This document shows positions 26,350 through 35,660 of a stretch of 51,215 bases of DNA, in pieces. The first letter of the stretch is position 1. Each line of letters starts with the position of its first letter. A program made the translations under genes and the position numbers. Origin of the DNA: JAFDZV01 sp966128725 (lineage in GTDB: Bacteria > Bacteroidota > Ignavibacteria > OLB7); assembly GCA_966128725.1 (NCBI GenBank), contig CBHYLN010000018.1:1-51215 (forward strand). Reading direction: 5' to 3'. The notes beneath the pieces are model-generated. The model did not search any database and was not told the origin of the DNA. It saw nothing but the letters and a program-made list of their open reading frames with translations.

Positions 26350-26420
26350 TCGCGCGGCCCATGATGCCGCGTGCGGTGTGCATGTCCATTATCATATCAT
26401 GAAACACGAAGTTCGGAACC

Positions 26421-26430
26421 TTGACGTCAA
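26421..26430. promoter_or_regulatory. Perfect 10-bp palindrome TTGACGTCAA
   Basis: Lies between the glycosylase gene and the corC promoter region. A palindrome of this sort can be an operator, but no second copy or known regulator supports it. Confidence 0.25.
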
Positions 26431-26448
26431 TTGCGCCCACAATCGTCG

Positions 26449-26500
26449 CGGGAACCCGTTGCCCGACCTGAGAAAATTGGTGGGCCAACACGGGTTCCCG
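26449..26500. repeat. Long interrupted inverted repeat
   Basis: CGGGAACCCG (26449-26458) and CGGGTTCCCG (26491-26500) are perfect complements; inside them TTGCCC and GGGCCAA extend the pairing. It could be the transcription stop of the glycosylase gene or an RNA element. The interval 26350-26669 holds no gene. Confidence 0.5.
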
Positions 26501-26532
26501 GCACTCGGCAACCGGCGTGCCGTTTGTACTTC

Positions 26533-26563
26533 TTGTTCAGCCGGCTGCCGCGCGCTATCTTCC
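26533..26563 (+). promoter_or_regulatory. Candidate promoter of the CorC/CNNM gene
   Basis: TTG (26533-26535), 20-base spacer, then TATCTTCC (26556-26563), close to TAnnTTTG. It leaves a leader of about 100 bases. Confidence 0.45.
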
Positions 26564-26669
26564 GCGCAAGTTATGGACGACCCTTTACCTCGCGGGCGCC
26601 CGTTGGCGCCATCCGCAGTTGCCGTATCATCTTCCGTGCCACATCCTCTGGGAGGCGTGAGCTTCGCGC

Positions 26670-28034
26670 ATGGTTGATCCGATACTCGGAGTACTGATTA
26701 CGCTGCTATTGGTCGCGGCAAACGCGTTCTTTGTTGCCGCGGAGTTCGCGATTGTGAAGGTGCGTTCGTCGCAAATCGAGCTTCGCGCCCAATCGGGAGC
26801 ACGATCTGCCAAGATGGCGCAACGGCTGATCACGCATCTCGACGCCTATCTATCCGCCACACAGCTTGGTATTACACTGGCATCGCTTGGTCTTGGCTGG
26901 GTAGGCGAGCCGATCGTTACGAAGGTTGTTCTGGACGTGATGTCGCTGGTGGGTGTTGCGCCCGACCCCGATCTGGCGCACCGCATCGCGCTGCCCGCGG
27001 CGTTCGTGATGATCACGTCGTTGCACATCGTGCTTGGCGAACTGGCCCCGAAATCCCTGGCAATCCAGCGCGCCGAGCAGGTGACGCTGCTGGTTGCCTA
27101 TCCGCTTCGGGTATTCTATCTGGTATTCCGCCCGGCGATTGCGTCGTTGAACTGGGTGGCCAATCGTGTTCTACGCGTCTTCGGATTGCACGCGGTAAGC
27201 GAGTCGGAGTATTACCACTCCGGCGACGAGCTGCGTCTGCTGCTTGAACAGGGCCGCGAGGGGGGGACCATCGAGGAAGCCGAACACGAGCTGATCGAAA
27301 ACGTGTTCGAGTTCGGCGACACGATCGTAAAGGAAGTGATGGTGCCGCGAACCGAGATCGTGGCGCTGGATATTACCAAGCCTCCGCAGGAGCTGATAAA
27401 GTTCGTGGTGGAGGAGGGGTACACGCGCATGCCGGTGTATACCGGTTCGATCGACAACATCATCGGCGTTGTCTACTCCAAGGATCTGATCACGCTGCTG
27501 GAGCATCAGAATCTGATCATCCTTCAGGACCTTCTGCGCCCTGCGACGTTCGTGCCGGAGACGAAACTTATCTCCGAGCTGCTGCGCGAGTTCCAGCGGA
27601 ACAAGGTGCAGTTGGCGATCGTTGTGGACGAGTTCGGCGGAACGGCGGGTCTGGTGACGATGGAGGATATTCTGGAGGAACTGGTTGGGGAGATCCAGGA
27701 CGAATACGACGAGGAGACCCCCGAGGTGGAACGCCTGGAGGACGGTTCCTACGTTGTGGACGCCTCGATGTCGATACCGGATCTGAACGACGCCGTAGAA
27801 GGGTTCTCGCTGCCCGAAGGCGATGATTATACCACCGTTGGCGGGCTGGTGAACAAGTGGTTCGGCCGCATACCGTCGGCCACCGAGTCGTTCGAGCGGG
27901 ATCAGGTGCGAATGACGGTGTTGAAGACAGTGGACCGGCGAATCGTGCAGGTGAGGCTTGAGGACCTGAACCGTGAAGCCGAGGACAACGGGCTGAACGC
28001 GTTTGCCGGGGAGGATAACGCCGAGGAGGGATAG
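26670..28034 (+). CDS. CNNM/CorC family membrane protein (DUF21-CBS-CorC_HlyC)
   Basis: 454 residues. Residues 1-190 form a DUF21/CNNM membrane domain (VAANAFFVAAEFAIVKVR, LDAYLSATQLGITLASLGLG, HIVLGELAPKSLAIQ). A CBS pair follows at about 215-330 (VMVPRTEIVALD, VYTGSIDNIIGVVYSKDL, VVDEFGGTAGLVTMEDILEE), then the CorC_HlyC domain (ASMSIPDLNDAVEG, DDYTTVGGLV). Relatives act in magnesium or cobalt efflux/resistance; the older hemolysin name is not meaningful. Together with the short MgtE it suggests two magnesium-handling proteins in the window, though not co-regulated. Confidence 0.93.
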   Translation: MVDPILGVLITLLLVAANAFFVAAEFAIVKVRSSQIELRAQSGARSAKMAQRLITHLDAYLSATQLGITLASLGLGWVGEPIVTKVVLDVMSLVGVAPDPDLAHRIALPAAFVMITSLHIVLGELAPKSLAIQRAEQVTLLVAYPLRVFYLVFRPAIASLNWVANRVLRVFGLHAVSESEYYHSGDELRLLLEQGREGGTIEEAEHELIENVFEFGDTIVKEVMVPRTEIVALDITKPPQELIKFVVEEGYTRMPVYTGSIDNIIGVVYSKDLITLLEHQNLIILQDLLRPATFVPETKLISELLREFQRNKVQLAIVVDEFGGTAGLVTMEDILEELVGEIQDEYDEETPEVERLEDGSYVVDASMSIPDLNDAVEGFSLPEGDDYTTVGGLVNKWFGRIPSATESFERDQVRMTVLKTVDRRIVQVRLEDLNREAEDNGLNAFAGEDNAEEG

Positions 28035-28145
28035 CCGCCATGCGTTGAAGCATGCGGCGGAGATCTCGATCATACCGAACTCACCGAATGGCGGCGCCTC
28101 CTTGTGATGCGCCGATTCCATTTGCGGTGCGGCCGATTGCAACGA

Positions 28146-30383
28146 ATGAGCAACGAGCAACGACAGCTGAAGGACAACGCAGTGGATACGAACGGATTCC
28201 AACGCACGCTGGTTACCAGCGCGCTTCCATACGCCAACGGGTACATTCATCTGGGGCATGTCGCCGGCGCATATCTGCCGGCCGACATGTTCACACGCTT
28301 CCTTCGGTCGATGGGCGAGGACGTGATTCACGTTTCCGGCTCCGACGAAAACGGCGTGGCGATCATGATCTCGGCGGCCGAGGAGGGGATTACACCGCAG
28401 GAAGTGGTGGATAAGTACCATACCGCCAACGAGCTGGCGTTTGCCGGCCTTGGTATCGCGTTCGACATCTTCGGCCGTACTACCTGGCCCGCGCATCACC
28501 AGACCGCGCAGGAATTCTTCCTTGCCCTGCACGAGGGCGGGTACCTGGCCGACAAGGAGGTGCAGCAGTTCTTCGATCCACAGGTCGAGATGTTCCTGCC
28601 CGATCGCTACGTGGAAGGCGTGTGTCCGGTATGCGGGTACGAGGGCGCTCGCGGTGACCAGTGCGACAACTGCTCGTCCACGTACGACCAAACCGAGCTG
28701 AAGAATCCGATCTCGAAACTGACCGGCCATACGCCGGAGCTTCGCTGGACACGGCATCTGTACTTCAAGCTCGGCGATTTTCAACAGCGCCTGGAAGCGT
28801 ATGTGAACGGCCACGAGCCCGACTGGCGCGACCACGTGTTGCAGCAGTCGCGAAGCTGGCTGAAGCAGGGCCTGGGCGACAGGGCGATCACGCGCGACCT
28901 TACCTGGGGCATCGACGTGCCGCTGGAAGGCTACGCGGGCAAGAAGCTGTACGTGTGGTTCGATGCACCGTTCGGGTATATCACCAACACGAAGGAGCTG
29001 ACCGCCCGGCAGGGCGACCCCGAGGGCTGGCGCCGGTGGTGGCTTGAGCCCTCAACGCGGTATGTGGCCTTCATCGGTAAGGACAACATCTGGTTCCACA
29101 CGCTGATGTTCCCCTCGATGCTGATGGGCCGGAACGATCGCGGCGGCGATCAGTACGTTCTGCCGGACAACGTGCCCGCCTGCAACTTCCTGAATCTCGA
29201 AGGGGCGAAGTTCTCGAAGTCCAAGAAGTGGGGGATCGATCTGCGCGATTACCTTGCCGAGTTTCCCGCCGATCCGCTGCGTTACACGATCGCGGCGAAC
29301 CTGCCGGAGAACAAGGATGCGGACTTCACGTGGCGTGAGTATCAGGCCCGTTTGAACAACGAGCTTGCCGATATCCTTGGCAACTTCGTCAACCGCACAC
29401 TGCAGTTCGCCGGCCGCTACTTCAACGGCGCGGTTCCCCCGCTGGTTGAGGCGGCTGAGAAGGAAGCCGAGCTGAAGGCCCTGCTGGCCGCCGATCTGGA
29501 GCGTGGATGCGACAGTGGCGCCTCCGATGAGGACATTCTGGGCGAGCTGGAGCCGAAGTATCTGAAGTACTTCTCGCGCACCGATCTGGTGATGCTGCTG
29601 GAGCTGGCGCGAGCGCCACGGCGTATCGGAGCCCTGTACCGTGCGTTCCGATTCCGCGAGGCCGCGTTGGAGACAATGAACGTGGCGCGTGCCGCGAACA
29701 AGTACTTCAACGATTCCGAACCGTGGAAGACACGGAAGGATCAGCCCGCACGATGCGCCACGGCGGTCAACATCTGCCTGCAGGTGGTCCGCTCGCTGTC
29801 GATTCTGTTCCAGCCCATCATCCCGACAACATGCCAGCGCATGCTGGGGATGCTGAACGCGGCCCTGCCTGCCGGCGCGCCCTGGAACACGGCGGCGGAG
29901 CTTGCGCTGCCCACCGGGGCCCTGCTTGCCGAGCCGGAGATTCTGTTCACCAAGATGGAGGATTCGGCCGTGGAGGAGCAGGTAGCCAAGCTGGGGCACG
30001 ATGCCACCGCGGTGCCTGCCGAGGCGCCGATCGCCGTTGAGCTGAAACCGGAGATCACGATCGAGGACGTGATGAAGCTCGATCTGCGGGTTGCCACGGT
30101 GCTTGCGGCCGAACGGGTGAAGAAGTCCGAAAAGCTGCTGCGGCTTCAGATCCGTATCGGCGATCTTGAGCGGCAGATTGTTGCCGGCGTGGGCAAACGC
30201 TACGCGCCGGAGGAGCTTGTTGGGCGCCGGATTGTGGTGGTGGCCAACCTGAAGCCCGCGAAGCTGATGGGCAACGAGTCGCAGGGGATGTTGCTGGCGG
30301 CGAACTCGCCGGAAGGCGACCCCACGCTGATCTCGATCATGGATGACGACGCCTCGGTGCGCGACGCCTTCACTGTGCGTTAG
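28146..30383 (+). CDS. metG: Methionyl-tRNA synthetase with C-terminal tRNA-binding domain
   Basis: 745 residues from ATG 28146; in-frame GTG 28104 and ATG 28107 would add 12-14 residues unlike the family. Class I core: ALPYANGYIHLGHVAGAY (HIGH-like HLGH), one zinc knuckle CPVC...CDNC, WGIDVP, YVWFDAPFGY, and the KMSKS-like KFSKSKKWG. The anticodon domain follows, then a C-terminal EMAP/Trbp111-type tRNA-binding domain (about 640-745: DLRVATVLAAERVKKSEKLL, VAGVGKRYAPEELVG, ESQGMLLAA) that promotes dimerisation. It charges initiator and elongator tRNA-Met. Located 111 bases after the corC-type gene; no strong terminator between them. Confidence 0.97.
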   Translation: MSNEQRQLKDNAVDTNGFQRTLVTSALPYANGYIHLGHVAGAYLPADMFTRFLRSMGEDVIHVSGSDENGVAIMISAAEEGITPQEVVDKYHTANELAFAGLGIAFDIFGRTTWPAHHQTAQEFFLALHEGGYLADKEVQQFFDPQVEMFLPDRYVEGVCPVCGYEGARGDQCDNCSSTYDQTELKNPISKLTGHTPELRWTRHLYFKLGDFQQRLEAYVNGHEPDWRDHVLQQSRSWLKQGLGDRAITRDLTWGIDVPLEGYAGKKLYVWFDAPFGYITNTKELTARQGDPEGWRRWWLEPSTRYVAFIGKDNIWFHTLMFPSMLMGRNDRGGDQYVLPDNVPACNFLNLEGAKFSKSKKWGIDLRDYLAEFPADPLRYTIAANLPENKDADFTWREYQARLNNELADILGNFVNRTLQFAGRYFNGAVPPLVEAAEKEAELKALLAADLERGCDSGASDEDILGELEPKYLKYFSRTDLVMLLELARAPRRIGALYRAFRFREAALETMNVARAANKYFNDSEPWKTRKDQPARCATAVNICLQVVRSLSILFQPIIPTTCQRMLGMLNAALPAGAPWNTAAELALPTGALLAEPEILFTKMEDSAVEEQVAKLGHDATAVPAEAPIAVELKPEITIEDVMKLDLRVATVLAAERVKKSEKLLRLQIRIGDLERQIVAGVGKRYAPEELVGRRIVVVANLKPAKLMGNESQGMLLAANSPEGDPTLISIMDDDASVRDAFTVR

Positions 30384-30413
30384 GTCCCTGGCCACGCTTC
30401 TGCCCGTACCTGT

Positions 30414-30472
30414 ACCGCCGACACCGTTATCCGCCCGCGAAGGCTTCGCTGGCCGATACGGGAGTCGGCGGT
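30414..30472 (+). terminator. Structured stem-loop downstream of metG, possible terminator
   Basis: ACCGCCGAC (30414-30422) pairs with GTCGGCGGT (30464-30472); inside lies a smaller hairpin GCGAA/TTCGC. The sequence after it is GTTGTTGT, only mildly T-rich. Confidence 0.35.
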
Positions 30473-30667
30473 GTTGTTGTGGGGATGCGCGGGGAACACG
30501 GCACGCCGGCCAATCCCCGCGCTCTCGTCGTGGGCAATGGCGTTGCGGAATCCGCGCGCCGGGCACGGCAATGGGTCTTTGCGAGGGGGGGGTACGCGGT
30601 TACAACTTTTCGTGTGGATGATTCGCATAAATGCCATACGTTTTTGGCCGTATACTTCGAGGTAACT

Positions 30668-30940
30668 ATGAACGGGTACACAGGCCGGGCCGATATGCAC
30701 GGTGCAGGTATTGATACCGACACAGTATCGGCTGACGCTCGATCGCTGGTGCAAATCAACGCGACCGGTGGCATGACGATCCGCACAAACGACCTTATTG
30801 CCACCGATGCTGGGCGGGCCGTTATGTTCCGCGCCCTTGGCGGCAAGGAACGGGTAAAGGAGCTGGCATTGCGTTGGGCCGCACGGCAGAAGGCTCAGCG
30901 GAATACCAACGGAACAACGAACCCCTCCAGCAACCAGTAG
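30668..30940 (+). CDS. Small hypothetical protein
   Basis: 90 residues from ATG 30668, which has GAGG six to eight bases upstream. The first 55 residues contain short beta-like stretches (SLVQINATGGMTIRTNDLI); the rest is a charged helix (ALGGKERVKELALRWAARQ) and a Thr/Asn/Ser tail. Soluble, no signal peptide. No family is recognised. The frame is open for 63 more codons upstream but that part looks non-coding. It may be independent, in the gap between metG and the membrane protein gene. Confidence 0.4.
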   Translation: MNGYTGRADMHGAGIDTDTVSADARSLVQINATGGMTIRTNDLIATDAGRAVMFRALGGKERVKELALRWAARQKAQRNTNGTTNPSSNQ

Positions 30941-31148
30941 GCTTCCGGAGTGTGCCGCGTGAAACGCGTGCATGCGTCCCGCCTGCTGCCGTTCAGGCCT
31001 GTCGATCTTGGCCCGGGCTCCGATTCGCACCTCCCACCTCCCACACAGCACTCCCCTGAACAACGCTTCCCCAGAAGTTCCTAAGCGGTTACGTGCGTTG
31101 CCTGTATTTGCAGGCCGACGTGCGTAGTAGAGCGTACATGGAGATCCC

Positions 31149-31886
31149 ATGCCGTACAATCTTCTGCTGTTGCCGTTGTTGGGCGGATATCTGTTTCTGC
31201 GGCAATGCAAGCGTACACGGTATTTTGCGGCCCGGTTGGATGGCTATTTGCTGCTGTTGAATGCGTCAGTGGCGGGCGTTGTTCTGCTGTTTGCCGCACA
31301 TGTTCTTCTGCTGTTGATACGGCCGGCGATACGTTCGTTCGGTATCGCGGCCTGGTGGCACGATACCATTCCGTTTGACCATGCCGCGGTTTCGATTCTG
31401 GCTTTCTGTATTGGTGCCGTTGCCTGGATGCCAGTGAATCTTATTGCCGAGTGGCGTGACGATACGGAGATGATGCGCGCAGCGCGCGCGAAGGATGACC
31501 CGTTGGAGGTGTTTCTCCGCAAAGCCATGTTGGCCGGGAAGCGCGTTCTGGTAACGCTCAAAAGCAAGCGTGTGTACGAGGGGATGATCGTTCACATCCC
31601 GTTGCCGGGGCGTGACGTCGACTCGATCCGGTTGGTTCGATTCCAGACCGGATACCGTAACGAGCAACATGGCGTGCATTTCACGATCGACTATCGCGAA
31701 ATGCTCAGCGTGCTGTTGTACCAGTTTGATCAGGACGACGGATTGTTGAGTCCGCCGGCTGTGGCGATCGATTTGGAGGATATGGTAATCGTAATCCGGG
31801 GAAGTGAGATCGAAAGTGTGAGCCTGTTTCATCAACAACTGCACGATCTCCACCAGGCCGTAATGGCGACCGAGACGGCGGCATAG
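31149..31886 (+). CDS. Membrane protein with cytoplasmic beta-rich domain, function unknown
   Basis: 245 residues. Three hydrophobic segments at about 2-16, 33-60 and 82-100, then a soluble C-terminal domain of about 130 residues. That domain begins like a small beta-barrel (KRVLVTLKSKRVYEGMIVHI) and continues with FTIDYREMLSVLL and DLEDMVIVIRGSEIESVSLF. The strand pattern and the phrase 'make-variant-of-a-surface' KSKRVYEG recall Sm-like or DUF6338-type domains, but this is only a shape resemblance. No operon partner is obvious. No promoter matching the local consensus was found. Confidence 0.65.
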   Translation: MPYNLLLLPLLGGYLFLRQCKRTRYFAARLDGYLLLLNASVAGVVLLFAAHVLLLLIRPAIRSFGIAAWWHDTIPFDHAAVSILAFCIGAVAWMPVNLIAEWRDDTEMMRAARAKDDPLEVFLRKAMLAGKRVLVTLKSKRVYEGMIVHIPLPGRDVDSIRLVRFQTGYRNEQHGVHFTIDYREMLSVLLYQFDQDDGLLSPPAVAIDLEDMVIVIRGSEIESVSLFHQQLHDLHQAVMATETAA

Positions 31887-31965
31887 CCGTTGCTGCCCGG
31901 AAGCTCCGGTGGCAATCGTGCATGTGTTGGGTGCCGTGTTCTCGGTGCTGCTTTTGTGATCGGGC

Positions 31966-31994
31966 TTGACTTCCGGTTCGATTCTGCGTAGCAT
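31966..31994 (+). promoter_or_regulatory. Possible sigma70-like promoter upstream of the lysC operon
   Basis: TTGACT (31966-31971), 17-base spacer, TAGCAT (31989-31994). It fits the general bacterial consensus rather than the Bacteroidota one, 41 bases upstream of the small ORF that overlaps lysC. Confidence 0.35.
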
Positions 31995-32034
31995 AGCGGC
32001 GCATTGTGGTGCACGACACTTCTGGTATGACGTG

Positions 32035-32262
32035 ATGAAGAAGGTTTCTCGACACTCGCTCCGTTCGCTCCTTACCGAGGCCGCCTCGTTTCGCCGCCTG
32101 CCGCTTACCGTGGTTCGGCAGCTTGTGGGGTATTATGGCGACTGGCGTCGTTCGCGCGATGTGATTCCCGACATGCTCGAACCCGGTGCCGCGCCTCGCG
32201 CCGTACGCCTGTTTCCGCGTTCAGCTCATCCCAACTCTCCCAAGTCCCTTCCTACTCCATGA
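32035..32262 (+). CDS. Possible small protein translationally coupled to aspartokinase
   Basis: 75 residues from ATG 32035. It ends in TGA that overlaps the aspartokinase ATG as ATGA, a usual sign of coupling. The first 50 residues look like a charged helical domain (SLLTEAASFRRLPLTVVRQL); the rest is Pro-rich. No Cys-rich zinc site, signal peptide or known family. It is too long and too protein-like to be an amino-acid attenuation leader peptide, and it shows no run of Lys, Thr or Met codons. It may also be chance. Confidence 0.4.
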   Translation: MKKVSRHSLRSLLTEAASFRRLPLTVVRQLVGYYGDWRRSRDVIPDMLEPGAAPRAVRLFPRSAHPNSPKSLPTP

Positions 32263-33623
32263 TCGTTGTCAAGTTCGGTGGCGCCGTGCTCAACGGGGCT
32301 GACGGCCTCCGGCGTGCATGCGGTGAGATACGCCTGTTACCGAAGCCGCTGCTGGTTGTGGCCAGCGCTTTCGCCGATGTCACCAACCGCCTGGAACACA
32401 TAGCCGATTCCGCTGTCGCGGATCCCGCGCATGCGCGCGAATGCCTAGCGGACCTGTTGGAACATCATCAGAGCATTGCGCGCGAGGTTCTGGCGCCCAG
32501 CGCCTATGCAAGCTGGCAGGAGGCGATGGAGCCGCATGCCACACGGCTGGCGCAGGTGATCGATGGCCTGGCCATCGTGCGCGACCTTACGCCCCGCACG
32601 CTGGATCTGATCGTGCATTTTGGCGAGCGGATGTCGTCGCTGTTGCTTGGCGCGGCGCTTGCCGATGGTGCCAACGCGGGCACCGTCACCAACATCTCCG
32701 CGCTGGATCTGGTGATCACCGATGCCGGCCATCGTTTCGCGCGTCCGGATCTGGAGCTTACACGCGAGCGTGTGAACGACCGGCTGCTGCCGGCGCTTGC
32801 AACACACGACGTGGTGGTTACCGAAGGGTACATCGGCCGCAGCACATCCGGGCAGGCAACCACGATGGGGCGCGAAAGTTCCAACTACAGCGCTACCCTG
32901 CTTGCCGAGCTGATGGGCGCCACAAGCGTCACGATTTACACGGGCGTGCAGGGCGTGCTCACAGCCGACCCCGCGTTTGTACCCAATGCGCGCACCCTGC
33001 CCGGCATGAGCTACGACATGGCGACAACCCTTGCCGAGCTTGGCGCGAAGGTGCTGCATCCGCGCACCGTGTGGCCGGTTAGGCGCGCCGCCATACCGCT
33101 GGTGATTTCGGCGATAGGAGGCGCGCATACGGTGATAGGAGGGGAGACTTCCCAGCCCGAAAGGTCGCCCGTGTGTTCGATCGCCATTCTGGAAGGCGCG
33201 ACCTTGGTGACCGCCAATACCAATGCGGCGAACTCGCCGGTTGAGCGATTCCTTGCCGCGCTTGCCGTGCAGGCGCCGCCGGTGTGGCACACGCGATTCC
33301 GGCGCAGGCTTCAGGTTGTGGTCGCCGGTCGTGGTGTTGATGTGGCGCATCATGCCGCGCTGCTGGGCGAGGCGGTGCAGGTTGGCACCGAGGAGGTTTC
33401 GGTGGTGTCGCTGGTGCGCGAGGGGGGTGTTGCCGATGGCGATCTGGCCCGCTTCTTCGCGGCGTTTGCCGGCGAACGGCCGCGCGCGGTGCTTGGCGAG
33501 GTGGCCGGAGCAATCGGCGTGGCGGTTGCGCCGCATCGTGCTCGCGACGTTGTGCGGGCGCTGCATCATGCATTTGTGCAGGCAACGGAGGGCAACACGG
33601 AATGGCACGCCGCCGGGGGCTGA
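32259..33623 (+). CDS. lysC: Aspartokinase
   Basis: 454 residues. Amino-acid-kinase signatures: VVKFGGAVLNGADGL, the FGERMSSLLLGAAL helix, TEGYIGRSTSGQATTMGRES with the substrate-binding loop, YTGVQGVLTADP and AKVLHPRTVWP. The C-terminal 150 residues are a pair of ACT-like regulatory domains (SIAILEGATLVTANT, VSVVSLVREGGVADGD). It phosphorylates aspartate, the first step to lysine, threonine, methionine and diaminopimelate; feedback inhibition through the ACT domains is expected. No homoserine dehydrogenase domain is fused. The gene overlaps a small ORF upstream by 4 bases and the barrel gene downstream by 22. Confidence 0.93.
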   Translation: MIVVKFGGAVLNGADGLRRACGEIRLLPKPLLVVASAFADVTNRLEHIADSAVADPAHARECLADLLEHHQSIAREVLAPSAYASWQEAMEPHATRLAQVIDGLAIVRDLTPRTLDLIVHFGERMSSLLLGAALADGANAGTVTNISALDLVITDAGHRFARPDLELTRERVNDRLLPALATHDVVVTEGYIGRSTSGQATTMGRESSNYSATLLAELMGATSVTIYTGVQGVLTADPAFVPNARTLPGMSYDMATTLAELGAKVLHPRTVWPVRRAAIPLVISAIGGAHTVIGGETSQPERSPVCSIAILEGATLVTANTNAANSPVERFLAALAVQAPPVWHTRFRRRLQVVVAGRGVDVAHHAALLGEAVQVGTEEVSVVSLVREGGVADGDLARFFAAFAGERPRAVLGEVAGAIGVAVAPHRARDVVRALHHAFVQATEGNTEWHAAGG

Positions 33624-35599
33624 TCCATCGGCTGTTGCGTGCCGTGGCCCGATGCCCGGCCCGCCGGGAACACACGACCGTTTGGGCCGTGGGTGTTGTT
33701 ATGGTATTGGTGCTGCAGGCTGCCGGGCTGCGCGCGCAGGTGCCGCAGGTTGGCGACAGCCTTCTGCGGCCGCACTGGGTGGTGGCCACCACCGAGCGTT
33801 TTGCCGGCACGCACATCACATCGTTGCTGGTGGATTACGAGCTGGACCAGCGGCATGCCGGCGCGTTGATCCGTGCCAACCTTGCATCCATCACCACGTT
33901 CTTCGGATCCCCCACAACACGCGATCAGGTTGATGCCTCGGTGGATGTGGAGTACCGTATGCCAACGGCCACACGGTTGTTCGCGATCGCCGAAACCGGC
34001 ATCAGTTCCGACGTCCGGCACGATGCTCTGATCCCCGGCGTGAACAACACCGCGTTCGCCTTCGTTGGCACCGGTTTGCGCGCGGTGGATTCCACGGGCA
34101 ACCGCCTTGGCATGGCGGTGGGCGGCGCGTACAATCGCCAACTGAATGTAAAGGATGCGGGCATCGGCCTGTATGGCGAGGCGGTTGGCAAGTTCGATCT
34201 TGGCGGATACGATGTAGCGGTTGACGGCCGCGCCCGGTGGCATAACATCGCACCACGCACCAACACCAATGCGTATCTCGATCTGCGGGTGGATCGCCGG
34301 TTCGATGAAGGCGCGTTCCTTACCGCCAGCGGCCGGTACGATCTGTTCAGCAACGATCTGTACACCAAGCGGAGCGAGGACGATGTAATACGCTACGGCG
34401 GCCTTACCTACGACGGCGTGCAACGGCGCGCCGAATCGCGCATGCAGGTTGGCGTTACGCTTACCTACCCGATCGACGAGCAGCTCGGGATCGATGTGGC
34501 AATGAATGTGGGCAATCAGCGGATCAATCAGGAGGAGTTGAGCGATGGCCTGCCGCCGCTGCCGCGCGACCCGGAGCCATATCGATACGCGCGCAACGAA
34601 TTCTCGATCGGGTCCGCTGCATCATTGCGTTGGGCACCGCCGGGCCTTACTTCTTCGCTGCGCCTGGAGTACAGCACCAACGAGGAGGCGAACATCGTGG
34701 ATGCCGTGCGTGCTGTTTCCGATATCGAGCTGGCGCAGAAGCGGGCCAGCAATGCGCTGAACGATTACGTGGTGCGGCAACTGATGCTTGGCGGCTCGGC
34801 GGAGTATCGTCTGGCGCCTACCGATACGATTCTGCTCTCGGGTTCGATCGGCATCTATCGCTACGACACGCCAAGCCCCGAGAACCATTTCGACAAGGAC
34901 GAGCAATCGATACAGGCGCAGGTTGGTTATGCACGGCGATTCAGCCGGCTGCTGGACGCGTCGATCTACGGCCAGGTGTACCTTACCCACCTTGTGTATC
35001 TGTTCGGCCAGAACAGCAACAACAATAACTGGAAGCGTGTGTTCCGCATTGCGCAGTGGGTTCAGTACAACCTTGAAGGAAGCCTGTACAACCTGCTGAA
35101 GGCCGAGGTGCTGGCCAATTACACCGAGTACGACTTCGAGGGACGCACGCAGAACATACGTGGCCTTTCATTCCGCGAGCTCAGCCTGCGCGATTCGATT
35201 GTCGTGGACGTGGCCTCGCGGTTGCGGCTTGGGTTGAACGGCGTGTTGCAGATTTCCGAACGTGGCAACTTCAGTTGGAGGCAATTCGCCGAAAGTCCGT
35301 TGGAGCGGATACGCACCGAAGGGCTTACCGCCGAACTGCTGAGCGGTGCGTTGCCTCATGTGTGGTTCGGCGTGGGCGGGCGTCTCTCGCGTGTGAAAAC
35401 CTTTCGGGCATTGCAGCGGGGCACTGTTCTGGAGCCGTTTTCCGACCGCACGTCATTTGGCCCCACGGCCAGCGTGCAGGCAACGCTTTCGGCGTCAACC
35501 GATGTGCGTTTCTGGGGATGGTGGGAGCATCGATTCGAGGAAAGCCGACTGGTGAGCCGGTTGCCGATACTGTTTCTGACTGTTGGAGCGAAGTTGTAG
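33602..35599 (+). CDS. Large outer-membrane beta-barrel protein, function unknown
   Basis: 665 residues; start at 33602 supported by GGAGGG (33587-33592) inside the end of lysC. A long signal peptide ends near LRAQV (about residue 46). The rest is a regular series of amphipathic strands with turns (VDVEYRMPTATRLFAIAETG, AYLDLRVDRRFDEGAFLTASGRYD, SRMQVGVTLTYPI, SLRLEYSTNEEANIVD, ASVQATLSASTDVRFWGWWE) and ends LFLTVGAKL. I count enough strands for a barrel of about 20 or more. No TonB box or plug domain is seen, so it is not called a TonB-dependent receptor. The overlap with lysC suggests shared transcription. Confidence 0.75.
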   Translation: MARRRGLIHRLLRAVARCPARREHTTVWAVGVVMVLVLQAAGLRAQVPQVGDSLLRPHWVVATTERFAGTHITSLLVDYELDQRHAGALIRANLASITTFFGSPTTRDQVDASVDVEYRMPTATRLFAIAETGISSDVRHDALIPGVNNTAFAFVGTGLRAVDSTGNRLGMAVGGAYNRQLNVKDAGIGLYGEAVGKFDLGGYDVAVDGRARWHNIAPRTNTNAYLDLRVDRRFDEGAFLTASGRYDLFSNDLYTKRSEDDVIRYGGLTYDGVQRRAESRMQVGVTLTYPIDEQLGIDVAMNVGNQRINQEELSDGLPPLPRDPEPYRYARNEFSIGSAASLRWAPPGLTSSLRLEYSTNEEANIVDAVRAVSDIELAQKRASNALNDYVVRQLMLGGSAEYRLAPTDTILLSGSIGIYRYDTPSPENHFDKDEQSIQAQVGYARRFSRLLDASIYGQVYLTHLVYLFGQNSNNNNWKRVFRIAQWVQYNLEGSLYNLLKAEVLANYTEYDFEGRTQNIRGLSFRELSLRDSIVVDVASRLRLGLNGVLQISERGNFSWRQFAESPLERIRTEGLTAELLSGALPHVWFGVGGRLSRVKTFRALQRGTVLEPFSDRTSFGPTASVQATLSASTDVRFWGWWEHRFEESRLVSRLPILFLTVGAKL

Positions 35600-35660
35600 C
35601 TTGGCCGCTGGCGATGCCGTTGGGCAACGGTGCACATACATCCATGCAACTGGCCAAATC

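Noticed and set aside
27171..28835. Long minus-strand open frame spanning the corC-metG junction
   Set aside because: Both plus-strand genes have full family signatures here; the reverse frame is a GC-rich shadow.
33602..35599. TonB-dependent receptor
   Set aside because: Strand pattern fits a barrel but no plug domain or TonB box is visible.
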